NCBI RefSeq assembly: GCF_030150205.1
Contig: NZ_JASLGT010000008.1
Location: 682,001-746,000, forward strand
Length of the DNA stretch: 64,000 bases
From: Niabella sp.
Lineage (GTDB): Bacteria; Bacteroidota; Bacteroidia; Chitinophagales; Chitinophagaceae
Direction: 5' to 3'
Part shown: positions 44,482-52,888 of the stretch, piece after piece
Layout of the letters: each line of letters starts with the position of its first letter
Position numbering within the stretch: the stretch's first letter is position 1
The notes under the pieces: generated by a model
The model's input: only the letters and a program-made list of their open reading frames with translations
The model's database searches: none
Told to the model about the DNA's origin: nothing
Translations under genes and position numbers: made by a program

Positions 44482-45507
44482 CTATTTTACGTTCACAGCA
44501 AAGCCTGCAATGGTTACCTGCCCCTCGTCGTTTACAAGTGCCCCGGATACCCGCTCCTCAATGCGTTGCGTTAACTTTTTGAATAAGGATTTTTTTGTTT
44601 TGGGTTGGTTTTCTTCCCCGGTTGCTGCCAGTGCCGGTGGTACGGATGGAGCTGGCTTCAATACGGCGGGTGGAGGTGTTTCTACGTTGTGTGCGGCCAG
44701 GTTAGCATCCTTCGGAGCGTCCACATCGGTATTGCGCAGAACCTGTGTGGGTTGGCCCGGTACGGCGGTGGCTGGTTTTGTCTGGGCAACAACAGGAACA
44801 TGGGTGGCCGCGGTCGGATGCTCTTTTTTAACCACCCGGTTGTCATTTTCAGGATGACCCGGAGCCTTGTAAGCAGCTACAGCTCCCTGCTCTGTGTTGC
44901 CGGGTTGTGGCAGTGTATCGGCAGCAGCAATATGGGGCTCCGCAGGAACACTGGCGGCGGAGTTTCCGGCTAAGGATTCCTGCTGCCTGGAGTGCCCCGC
45001 ATCTGCCACACCCGGATGGCCATGTGGCTGCATCCACAAAATGGTGCCCACTGCAATCACCGCCACAGCCGCGGCAACAGCGCTGCCCCATCTTTTAAGC
45101 GATACCAGCTTTGAGGTCCGGTACAAACGGGCTTTATCAGGATACACCACACTCATATCCGGCACAGCGATGGTCTTTTCAAACGCCTGCAGACGTTTGG
45201 CCAGTTCCGGATCCGGATGTTGCAACGCTTCGGAGATTGCTGCCGGAACCGCTTCCTTATCCAAGTAAGAAAGCAGGGCATCATCCGTAACCGTTGCGGC
45301 GCCAAAGAACAGTTTTGATTTGTTGGGGAACACTATGGCCGGGTCGGCGGCCTGCCGGGTACGGAGCAATTCCTCCAGCATGGACTGTGTTTCCGGATGC
45401 TGTAATAAAAATGCTTCCACTTCCGCGCGTTCATCCCTGCTCAGTTCATTATCCACATACATAAGGAAATAAGCTTCATAATTGGCCGGATTTATTTTTC
45501 CTTGCAT
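44482..45507 (-). CDS. Transmembrane anti-sigma factor candidate
   Basis: This 341-residue protein has a cytoplasmic N-terminal region with two related segments (YVDNELSRDERAEVEAFLLQHPE with PAIVFPNKSKLFF; ALQHPDPELAKRLQAFEKT with MSVVYPDKARLYR), a single membrane helix at 141-159, and a long Ala/Pro/Thr-rich periplasmic region ending in a short conserved tail (TKKSLFKKLTQRIEER, QVTIAGFAVNVK). It lies 2 bp after the sigma gene, the normal position for its inhibitor. The duplicated cytoplasmic part is unusual. Signal and release mechanism are unknown. Confidence 0.72.
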   Translation of the reverse strand: MQGKINPANYEAYFLMYVDNELSRDERAEVEAFLLQHPETQSMLEELLRTRQAADPAIVFPNKSKLFFGAATVTDDALLSYLDKEAVPAAISEALQHPDPELAKRLQAFEKTIAVPDMSVVYPDKARLYRTSKLVSLKRWGSAVAAAVAVIAVGTILWMQPHGHPGVADAGHSRQQESLAGNSAASVPAEPHIAAADTLPQPGNTEQGAVAAYKAPGHPENDNRVVKKEHPTAATHVPVVAQTKPATAVPGQPTQVLRNTDVDAPKDANLAAHNVETPPPAVLKPAPSVPPALAATGEENQPKTKKSLFKKLTQRIEERVSGALVNDEGQVTIAGFAVNVK

Positions 45508-45509
45508 GG

Positions 45510-45995
45510 TTATAATACGTTTTCAATTTTAACCAGATAATCTTTCAGCTGCAAACGTGCCCGGTGCAGGTAAACCTTTACCTGACTGGCCGAAAGCCCT
45601 GTAATGTCCCCGATCTCTTCATAACTGTACCCTTCATAATCTTTTAACAACACCAGCGACCGTTTCGTATCATCCAGGCGTTCCAGGGCGCGGTTTAATA
45701 CCTCTTTTAAATTCCGGCTTCCCTGCTCCGTGTACCGGTCATAAGCGCCCATCGACTCCTCGTAGATCATCCGTTTATGCTTCCGGATATGATCGATCAT
45801 TTTCCGGTAGGCGATGGTAAACAGCAATGATTTCGATTTTTCGACCTGCACCTCGCTCCGCTGCTCCCAAAGCGCCTGAAAGGAAGATTGTACCACATCT
45901 TCCGCATTTGCCGCATGCTTCAGGTTTTTTACAATAAACCGGTACACATTGTCCGCATACATTGTTACACATTCGTTATATTCCTTTTCCGTCAT
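45510..45995 (-). CDS. ECF-type RNA polymerase sigma factor
   Basis: This 161-residue sigma factor has region 2 (ADNVYRFIVKNLKHAANAEDVVQSSFQALWEQ, then SKSLLFTIAYRKMIDHIRKHKRM) and region 4 (DDTKRSLVLLKDYEGYSYEEIGDITGLSASQVKVYLHRARLQLK). It heads an apparent four-gene operon with the anti-sigma factor and the twin outer-membrane proteins (42647-45995), with gaps of 2, 5 and 90 bp. It would redirect RNA polymerase to an envelope-related regulon when released. Confidence 0.88.
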   Translation of the reverse strand: MTEKEYNECVTMYADNVYRFIVKNLKHAANAEDVVQSSFQALWEQRSEVQVEKSKSLLFTIAYRKMIDHIRKHKRMIYEESMGAYDRYTEQGSRNLKEVLNRALERLDDTKRSLVLLKDYEGYSYEEIGDITGLSASQVKVYLHRARLQLKDYLVKIENVL

Positions 45996-46089
45996 AGATC
46001 CAGTAGCAGGGTTGTAGTTATTTTCTTTTTTGAACCGGTTTATAGGTAATACGGGGGAAGGGATTAAAAAGTTACAGGAAAATCTATTT

Positions 46090-46312
46090 TTTGGGGGAAT
46101 TTGAAAATATGAGCATTTGGAAATGGGAGCGTGTGGGAATGGGATTGTATATCAGGAAGGGACCGGATCTGAGGTGGAATATGTGTTCAGCTTTTAGCAA
46201 TCAGTTTTCAGTGATCAGTCTTCAGTTTTTAGTTGATTCCGTTCAGGGGTCCTGCCACATCAGGTGCAAAACGGATCTAACGTGGAACTTTGAACCTGAA
46301 ACCGGCCACCGG
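46090..46312. repeat. Composite repeat region with dispersed element
   Basis: Octamer-like GGAAATG words (46115-46140), heptamers TCAGTTTTCAGTGATCAGTC (46201-46220), and a full dispersed element (46231-46305, AACGTGGAACTTTGAACC). It ends within 3 bp of the rodA stop. No gene was seen. Confidence 0.7.
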
Positions 46313-46314
46313 CC

Positions 46315-47658
46315 CTACCGCAACACCATCTGGCGGTCGGCATCCAGCCGGATAAGGATAAACAGCAGGATGGTAAAGGTAAGCAGCGAGGTGCCTCCGT
46401 AACTGATCAGCGGCAGGGGAATGCCAATTACCGGGGCCAGCCCGATGGTCATGGCAACGTTTACCGCAATATGGAAGAAGAATACCGATGCCACTCCATA
46501 GGCATAGCAGCGGCTGAATGTACTTCGCTGCCGCTCGGCGATGCGTATGATCCGGAATAACAGCAATATGTAAAGCCCCAGCAGGGCCACGCTTCCCACA
46601 AAGCCAAATCCTTCTCCAATGGTATCAAAAATAAAATCGGTCCGCTGTTCGGGAACAAAGCCATAGCGGGTTTGCGTACCGCTCAGCAATCCTTTTCCCA
46701 TCAATCCCCCGCTTCCCACGGCTATTTTGGACTGCTTTACGTTGTAATCGGCCGTATTGTTCTGCTTCCCGGTTTTTGCATCAATTTCGCCCATTTTCCC
46801 CTTGAGGTATTCCTGGGGAATTTCCCGTCCGATGGTACTAAAGATGCGCTCCACCTGGTGTTTTTCCAGTATATGCTCAAACATAAAGGGCACGCCAAAA
46901 CGCTGAATGCCCACACAAAGGACCCAGATAAGTATAATTTTAACCAGAAATGCTTTATCTTTTTTGATCTGCCGCAGCGAAAACAACACTACTATTCCCG
47001 CAATGACCGTTAAAATAACTGCCAGCAGGTTTTTATCTACCAATAATGTGGCCACCACCAGCGCTGCTGCCGCAAAACCGATCACAAGGATAATAGCCGG
47101 CAGCCCTTCCCGGTACATAACAAAAAAGAAGGCACAGAACACCAGTGCCAAACCCGTTTCTTTTTGAAAAATGGTTAAAATAGCCGGCGTCATCACAATG
47201 GCCGTTGCAATCAGCTGGGAACGGGTCCTGGTAAAATCCAGCTCCGGATCCGAAAGATATTTGGCCAGCGCCAGGGCTACGGTTACTTTACAGAATTCTG
47301 CCGGCTGAAACTGAAAGGCTCCCAGCCGGATAATCGATTCAGTACCTTTTACCGAAGAGTGAAAGGGAAATACCAGCAGCAACAACAGCATACCGCCGGC
47401 ATACCAGAGGTTGGCCGTAGCCGGAAAAAACTTACTGTCTGTTAAAAGGATAAATAACCCCAGCAGCAGCGACACTCCGGCAAAGTAGAACTGCCGGCTG
47501 TAATCCGTTTTAAAACCCAGGAAGCTTTGCAGCACCGGGTCGCCCTCCGTATAAGTTACTCCAAAGATGGCCATCAGTCCTATGGCAACCAGCAACAGGT
47601 ATACGATCAACAGTATGTAATCTACCCCTTTGGATATTTCGGCTTTTTTCTGGCTCAT
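46315..47658 (-). CDS. rodA: Rod shape-determining protein RodA (SEDS peptidoglycan polymerase)
   Basis: This 447-residue membrane protein has about ten helices of the SEDS family and the conserved C-terminal IPLPLISYGGTSLLTF. RodA polymerises lipid II glycan strands together with PBP2 for lateral wall growth. Its gene overlaps the PBP2 gene by 4 bp, so the two are translationally coupled, as in many bacteria. Confidence 0.95.
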   Translation of the reverse strand: MSQKKAEISKGVDYILLIVYLLLVAIGLMAIFGVTYTEGDPVLQSFLGFKTDYSRQFYFAGVSLLLGLFILLTDSKFFPATANLWYAGGMLLLLLVFPFHSSVKGTESIIRLGAFQFQPAEFCKVTVALALAKYLSDPELDFTRTRSQLIATAIVMTPAILTIFQKETGLALVFCAFFFVMYREGLPAIILVIGFAAAALVVATLLVDKNLLAVILTVIAGIVVLFSLRQIKKDKAFLVKIILIWVLCVGIQRFGVPFMFEHILEKHQVERIFSTIGREIPQEYLKGKMGEIDAKTGKQNNTADYNVKQSKIAVGSGGLMGKGLLSGTQTRYGFVPEQRTDFIFDTIGEGFGFVGSVALLGLYILLLFRIIRIAERQRSTFSRCYAYGVASVFFFHIAVNVAMTIGLAPVIGIPLPLISYGGTSLLTFTILLFILIRLDADRQMVLR

Positions 47659-49787
47659 ATAATTTCTTCGGAAACGGTAACGGGTCTGCGGTATTTTCTA
47701 TCTTCTGTTATAAACGTAATCAGCGCCGCAGATTTTTTCTGCGCCGGTTTCGGATCCGGTTTTGGTTTGTCACCGGTTTGCGCAGAATCCTTTTTGGGCG
47801 CTGCCTTTTGTACGCCTCCTTTCAGGTAACGCCGCAGCTGGGTACTGTCTCTCCGGATCATGGCCCACTGCTCTGCTCTTGTTGAATCCGTAATATACTG
47901 CAGCCGGTCGTAATAAGACGGCATCAGGTTGGTATTCGAAATCCGTTCCAGGTCCGCCTTGCTTTTGTTGGTTAAGCTGTCCAGTAAATATTTTTCCATC
48001 AGGATCCGGGCAATCGGACCGGCCCAGGTAGCTCCATAGCCCGCATTTTCAACCGCAACGGCTATAGCGATCCGTGGATTGTCTTTTGGAGCAAAGCAAA
48101 CAAACATCGAGTTATCCTTCAGCTTGATCCTTCTCCGGTCCAGGATGGTATAGTTCTCCGCAGTACCTGTTTTGGCACACACATCAATACCAGGGATCAT
48201 TGCCACCCTTGCCGTACCCCGGGTTACCACATCATTCATACCATTGATGATCGCGTTATAAGCCGTGTCTGAAATATGCGTTAACACCTCGTGCTTTTCC
48301 CGGTATTTTGCCAGGATGGGCGCATCCGCGGCCGTTTCGCCATTGATGCTGTCTACAAAATGCGGAGTATAATAATATCCTTTGTTGGCGATAATACACA
48401 TGGCATTGGCCAGCTGCAGCGGAGTGGCCAGCATCTTATCCTGGCCAATACCCAGGGTAAGATTGGTACAGGAGTTCCAGGAGCCCCGGTACTCCTTATC
48501 ATAAACCTCTACGGTTGGAATATTGCCTTTATCTTCACTGGGCAGATCTACCCCCAGGCGTACGCCCAGACCAAATTTATGCATGTATGTTTCCCAGCCT
48601 TCATATCCTTTACGGGTATTGCCGATCTGCCGGTTATCTACTGCCTTCCGGTACACATCTACAAAATAAGAGTTGCAGGAATTGGCAATGGCCAGCCTTA
48701 AATTAGCAGCATGCCCGCCACCGGAATGCGTACAGGCCGGTTTACCCGTTCCGCAACCATAGTAGCGGCCCGGACAGGGATATCCGTAAGCGGGCGTAAT
48801 AACGCCTTCATCCAGCGCTACCAGGCCACCCAGGGGCTTAAAGGTTGACCCCGGGGGATACCTTCCTTTAATGCCCCGGTTTAGCAGGGGTGCCCGAACG
48901 TTGAGGATCATTTTGGCGTAGTTGGCATTTTTTTCAGGGCCGGTAAGGTCATTGGGATTGAAAACCGGACCTGAAGCCATTGCCAGGATCCCACCGGTTT
49001 TGGGATCCAGCGCCACTACAGAGCCCACTTTATTTGCCAGTAATTTTTCGGCCAGCACCTGCAGTTCCACATCCAGGTGGGTCTTTAATCCCCGGCCGGC
49101 AACAGCGGTGGTATCAAATTCTCCATTTTCATAATGGCCCACCAGGCGGTTCCGGTTGTCCTTGATCATATACTGCACCCCCCGCTGGCCCATCAGTACT
49201 TTTTCATAAGCGTATTCCAAACCGTTCTTTCCCACATAATCGCCCATGCGGTAAAAATTGCCAGACCGCTCAATGTCTTTACCATCCACCTCACTGATAT
49301 ATCCCAGGATATGCGCGCCCACATTGTACGGATAGGTACGTACAGGGCGCTGCTGCAGCACAAAACCCGGGAACCGCCAGCTATTCTCTTCAAACCGGGC
49401 CTGCATTTCGGGCGTCAGCAGCGAATGAAAGATCGATGGCCTTACTCTTGAGTTTTTAACGATCGCATTTACGATCCTTGCACGGAATTCGGCGGTGTCG
49501 ATCTGCATCAGGTTACAAAAGGCCGTCGTATCCAGGTTCTTTATCTCCGCCGGTGTTACCATCAGGTCGAACATAATGGTATTGTTCAGCACTGCCTTCC
49601 CCTTCCGGTCGAAAATAATTCCCCTCTCCGGGTAAACGATCTTTTGAAATACGGCGTTATTCTTGGCAAGCTCCAGGTATTTATTACTTACCAGCTGCAG
49701 GTTGGCCAGCTGGGCAATAATAATTATAAATACGGAAAGGAATATGATCCGTATAATATAACTTCTCGACTTATTGAACACCGACAT
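47655..49787 (-). CDS. mrdA: Penicillin-binding protein 2 (elongation transpeptidase)
   Basis: This 710-residue class B PBP has one N-terminal membrane helix (IIRIIFLSVFIIIIAQLANLQ), a PBP dimer domain and the transpeptidase with SxxK in PPGSTFKP (active Ser about 313), SxN in ANSCNSYF and KTG in CAKTGTAENY (about 536). The last 60 residues are a Lys/Pro/Ala-rich tail, GDKPKPDPKPAQKKS. It cross-links glycan made by RodA under MreB control. It has a TATTTTTG box just upstream (49820) and thus its own promoter. Confidence 0.95.
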   Translation of the reverse strand: MSVFNKSRSYIIRIIFLSVFIIIIAQLANLQLVSNKYLELAKNNAVFQKIVYPERGIIFDRKGKAVLNNTIMFDLMVTPAEIKNLDTTAFCNLMQIDTAEFRARIVNAIVKNSRVRPSIFHSLLTPEMQARFEENSWRFPGFVLQQRPVRTYPYNVGAHILGYISEVDGKDIERSGNFYRMGDYVGKNGLEYAYEKVLMGQRGVQYMIKDNRNRLVGHYENGEFDTTAVAGRGLKTHLDVELQVLAEKLLANKVGSVVALDPKTGGILAMASGPVFNPNDLTGPEKNANYAKMILNVRAPLLNRGIKGRYPPGSTFKPLGGLVALDEGVITPAYGYPCPGRYYGCGTGKPACTHSGGGHAANLRLAIANSCNSYFVDVYRKAVDNRQIGNTRKGYEGWETYMHKFGLGVRLGVDLPSEDKGNIPTVEVYDKEYRGSWNSCTNLTLGIGQDKMLATPLQLANAMCIIANKGYYYTPHFVDSINGETAADAPILAKYREKHEVLTHISDTAYNAIINGMNDVVTRGTARVAMIPGIDVCAKTGTAENYTILDRRRIKLKDNSMFVCFAPKDNPRIAIAVAVENAGYGATWAGPIARILMEKYLLDSLTNKSKADLERISNTNLMPSYYDRLQYITDSTRAEQWAMIRRDSTQLRRYLKGGVQKAAPKKDSAQTGDKPKPDPKPAQKKSAALITFITEDRKYRRPVTVSEEII

Positions 49788-49819
49788 ATTTAAACCTGGG
49801 AACTTTTGTAAGAAAAGTC

Positions 49820-49827
49820 AAAAATAG
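49820..49827 (-). promoter_or_regulatory. -7 promoter box of mrdA-rodA
   Basis: Minus strand TATTTTTG matches TAnnTTTG exactly, 32 nt ahead of the mrdA start. Confidence 0.5.
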
Positions 49828-49844
49828 TACAAAACTGTTTATGA

Positions 49845-50149
49845 TTCCAGTTATCGGTTATCAGTTTTTAGTTCCGGGCAGCAAGTTGAGGATGTCGCTG
49901 AAACCGGCAGAGGAGCCATTCCTGGTTTCAAGTTTCAGGCGTGCCCGCCGAGGCGGGTTAGATCCCATTTTACACCCGATGTGGCGGGACAGATCTATAT
50001 CCCCTTACGTAATCAACTGAAAACTGATTGCTGATAACTGATGGCTAAAGTTTTTTGAGAGACAAGTGGGACAGGGGAATTACTGTTTGTTCACATTGAT
50101 TATTCACCATTGCCTCATTTCCACATTCTCACATCTTCAAATTTCCACA
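49845..50149. repeat. Composite repeat region between mrdA and mreD
   Basis: Holds heptamers TCCAGTTATCGGTTATCAG (49847-49865), a minus-oriented dispersed element (49918-50025, with GTAATCAACTGAAAACTG), a GACAAGTGGGACAGGGG module (50062-50078) and octamers CACATTCTCACATCTTC (50119-50135). It separates mreBCD from mrdA-rodA. No gene was seen. Confidence 0.7.
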
Positions 50150-50683
50150 TTACGCCGTATTCGTACGATAGCGTTGTTTGCGGAAGAAAAGCAGTTCTGT
50201 GATAAAGATCAGCAGCATGCTTATAGCAGTGGTAGTCAGCACTTTCATCAGGAAATTGATAAAGGCGCCAAAGGATAACCATTCTAAAAACAGGAGATAA
50301 AAATTATGTGCAAATGAAAGGAGCAGCGCGTAAAGGCTATATGCACTCCATCCCATCGCCCGGGGAGAGGGTTCCTGGTAGGTGTACCCTACTGCATCCT
50401 TGGGCGAAAGCAGGTGAAGGATGAAGGGGCGTAAAAAGGCCACCAGCACACAGGCGGCGGCATGTAACCCGGGTGTCATGGTAAAATAATCAACCGTCAT
50501 GCCCAGTAAAAAGCCCAGCAGCAGCAGCCAGCCCCTTTTTATAGAAAAAGGCAGCCAAAGCAGGTATAAAAAGTACAGGTAGGGGGTGATGAGTTCGTGC
50601 AGGTGTGGCATGCTGTTAAATACATACACCTGTACAAATACGAACAGTGAAAAACGGATGATATTTTTTACAAGATCGCTCAC
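50150..50683 (-). CDS. mreD: Rod shape-determining protein MreD
   Basis: This 177-residue protein has five to six membrane helices (LVKNIIRFSLFVFVQVYVF, LLLLGFLLGMTVDYFTMTPG, AACVLVAFLRPFILHLL). MreD is the inner-membrane partner linking MreC to MreB. Its start overlaps the end of mreC by 4 bp, so they are coupled. Confidence 0.9.
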   Translation of the reverse strand: MSDLVKNIIRFSLFVFVQVYVFNSMPHLHELITPYLYFLYLLWLPFSIKRGWLLLLGFLLGMTVDYFTMTPGLHAAACVLVAFLRPFILHLLSPKDAVGYTYQEPSPRAMGWSAYSLYALLLSFAHNFYLLFLEWLSFGAFINFLMKVLTTTAISMLLIFITELLFFRKQRYRTNTA

Positions 50684-51555
50684 TTATTTCCAGATTTTGC
50701 TTCAACCTTCCGGCCGGTTTCCGCGCTCAACTGCTGAAGCGCGGCATAGTTCAGATTTTCTACCACAAATACCTGCTGCAGGCTTCCAAAGTTAGCCGCA
50801 GGCTTTATTTTCAGGATCCAAAAATTGGTAGCCTCATCCTTTAATATTCTTGATACCGTACCCACCATTTTTCCGGGGGGAAAACTCAATGAGTAGTTAC
50901 CGGTAAGAATGGTATCCCCGATATGCACCGTGTCCGTTTTCGGAATGCCATTCAATGTAAGCTCCGTAGGTATTCTGCCGTCCCAGGAGATGATGCCGGC
51001 ATTTCCCGTCTTTTTAAGCTGCACGCTCAGCTTATTCATTACATGCAGCAGGGTCATTACCTCGCTGAAATCCTTCCCGGCATTTACCACCTTCCCTACC
51101 AGGCCTCCGTTAGAACTGAAAACCCCCATATCGCTTTCTACGCCCGAACTCGTTCCCCGGTTGATTTGCAGGTAGTTTTTATCGCTGTTTACCGTAGCAT
51201 ACAGTACCTGGGCGGTCCGCCAGAGATAGCGCCTTGCCTTGCCGGTTGTATCCACCGTTGCCGTATCATGCACCAGGATGGCATTGCTATCGATCTGCAC
51301 GAAGTTTTCCTTCATGAGGTTCATGAGCGAATCATTCAGTTGGTGTACCCGCTTATTCTCCGCCTTCATGCGGAAAAAATCTTCCAGTGAATTGTATTTG
51401 GAATTGAAATAGCTGGTGATCCGCCCCGCGGTTTCCATGCCTTTAACCCGGTGTAACCGATTGTACGTAAACAGGTTGTACAAGCAGATTCCCTGTAGGA
51501 TCAAAAAACCTATGAAAACCGAAAATCGCCTGATGAACAAAAATATATTACGCAC
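50680..51555 (-). CDS. mreC: Rod shape-determining protein MreC
   Basis: This 291-residue protein has an N-terminal membrane helix (FSVFIGFLILQGICLYNLF), a coiled coil, and the MreC beta domain (RAxx, SSNGGLVGKVVNAGKDFSEVMTLL, GTVSRILKDEATNFWILKIKPAANFGSLQQVFVVEN). It is a periplasmic scaffold of the elongasome. The gene follows mreB by 53 bp and shares a transcript with mreD. Confidence 0.93.
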   Translation of the reverse strand: MRNIFLFIRRFSVFIGFLILQGICLYNLFTYNRLHRVKGMETAGRITSYFNSKYNSLEDFFRMKAENKRVHQLNDSLMNLMKENFVQIDSNAILVHDTATVDTTGKARRYLWRTAQVLYATVNSDKNYLQINRGTSSGVESDMGVFSSNGGLVGKVVNAGKDFSEVMTLLHVMNKLSVQLKKTGNAGIISWDGRIPTELTLNGIPKTDTVHIGDTILTGNYSLSFPPGKMVGTVSRILKDEATNFWILKIKPAANFGSLQQVFVVENLNYAALQQLSAETGRKVEAKSGNK

Positions 51556-51608
51556 CGGGTGTTAAATTTAACGCCTGTTTCGCCAGGCCAAACAAAACGG
51601 TTAAAGAA

Positions 51609-52634
51609 TTAACGCATTACAAAAGGATAACGGTCGTAGTTTTTCAACGCAATGCCGGTTCCCCGTACAACACTTTTCAGCGGATCATCCGCAATGTGAA
51701 CCGGTAGTTTTATTTTTTGGCTGAGCCGTTTATCCAGTCCCCGCAGCAATGCCCCGCCACCGGTCAGATACAACCCTCTCCGGTAAATATCCCCTGCCAG
51801 CTCGGGAGGCGTTTGTTCCAGCGCTTTTAAAATGGCTTCTTCAATCTTAAAGATACTTTTATCCAGGGCTTCGGCAATTTCCTGGAAACTTACCATGATC
51901 TGCTTGGGGATACCCGTAACCAGGTCGCGCCCGTTCACCGGGATATCATCCGGAGGATTTTCCAGGTCTTTCATTGCAGCCCCCACCTGTATCTTGATCT
52001 GTTCTGCGGTACGCTCACCAATCAGGAGGCTGTGGTAGCGGCGCAGCGCTTCCATAATATCTGCGGTAAATTCATCCCCTGCAATACGAATGCTTTGATC
52101 GCACACGATACCGGCCAATGCAATTACGGTGATACCGGTTGTACCGCCGCCGATATCGATGATCATATTCCCCACCGGCTCTTCCACATCAATACCGATA
52201 CCCAGGGCTGCCGCCATGGGCTCATGAATAAGGTATACTTCTTTTGCCCCGGCCTGTTCGGCACTGTCTCTTACGGCACGCTTCTCAACTTCGGTAATGG
52301 AGGAAGGAATGCAGATCATCATCCTCCAGCTGGGAGGAAATAACGGTTTTTTGGGATAAACCAGTTTGATGAGCTCCCGGATCATCAGTTCTGCGGCGTT
52401 AAAATCAGCGATCACACCATCTTTAAGCGGCCGCACCGTGCGGATGCTTTCATGGGTTTTTTCATGCATCATCAATGCACGCTTTCCAACGGCCAGCACT
52501 TCTTTGGGATTATTGCGGTTCAGCGCCACAATACTTGGCTCATTTACAGCCACTTCGTCGTTATGTATAATGAGGGTATTTGCGGTACCCAAATCCATTG
52601 CTATTTCTTGTGTAAACCAGTTGAAGAGTCCCAT
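51609..52634 (-). CDS. mreB: Rod shape-determining protein MreB (bacterial actin)
   Basis: This 341-residue actin homologue has the phosphate-1 motif IAMDLGTANTLIIHND, the connecting ILISHEPMAAALGIGIDVEE-type segment (VYLIHEPMAAALGIG), phosphate-2 MIIDIGGGTTGITVIA and the adenosine motif YLTGGGALLRGLDKR. It organises lateral wall synthesis at the membrane. A short hairpin (GCCTG...CAGGC, 51573-51588) lies between it and mreC and might modulate read-through. Confidence 0.97.
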   Translation of the reverse strand: MGLFNWFTQEIAMDLGTANTLIIHNDEVAVNEPSIVALNRNNPKEVLAVGKRALMMHEKTHESIRTVRPLKDGVIADFNAAELMIRELIKLVYPKKPLFPPSWRMMICIPSSITEVEKRAVRDSAEQAGAKEVYLIHEPMAAALGIGIDVEEPVGNMIIDIGGGTTGITVIALAGIVCDQSIRIAGDEFTADIMEALRRYHSLLIGERTAEQIKIQVGAAMKDLENPPDDIPVNGRDLVTGIPKQIMVSFQEIAEALDKSIFKIEEAILKALEQTPPELAGDIYRRGLYLTGGGALLRGLDKRLSQKIKLPVHIADDPLKSVVRGTGIALKNYDRYPFVMR

Positions 52635-52672
52635 TCCTTAATTAAATAAATTTCTTGTGTTTTCGTGAGGAG

Positions 52673-52680
52673 CAAAGGTG
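52673..52680 (-). promoter_or_regulatory. -7 promoter box of mreBCD
   Basis: Minus strand CACCTTTG, one base off TAnnTTTG, 38 nt before the mreB start. Confidence 0.45.
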
Positions 52681-52862
52681 AAGTAAATAATTCAAATTAA
52701 CAAAGCAAAATCCAAGTACAGCAAGGATTTTTAAGCTTATACATTCATTAACAAAAAGCCCCTCAGACCCGGGTCTGTAAATTACTCCGGCGGATGATGT
52801 AATTTCCTCAAATATAAATCAATCTGTTCGAAAACTTATGCGTGATTCTTTAGCAGAAACAT

Positions 52863-52870
52863 TACTTTTG
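52863..52870 (+). promoter_or_regulatory. -7 promoter box of the transketolase C-half gene
   Basis: TACTTTTG matches TAnnTTTG exactly, 18 nt before the ATG. Confidence 0.55.
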
Positions 52871-52888
52871 TAACCTCAAAAATAAATT

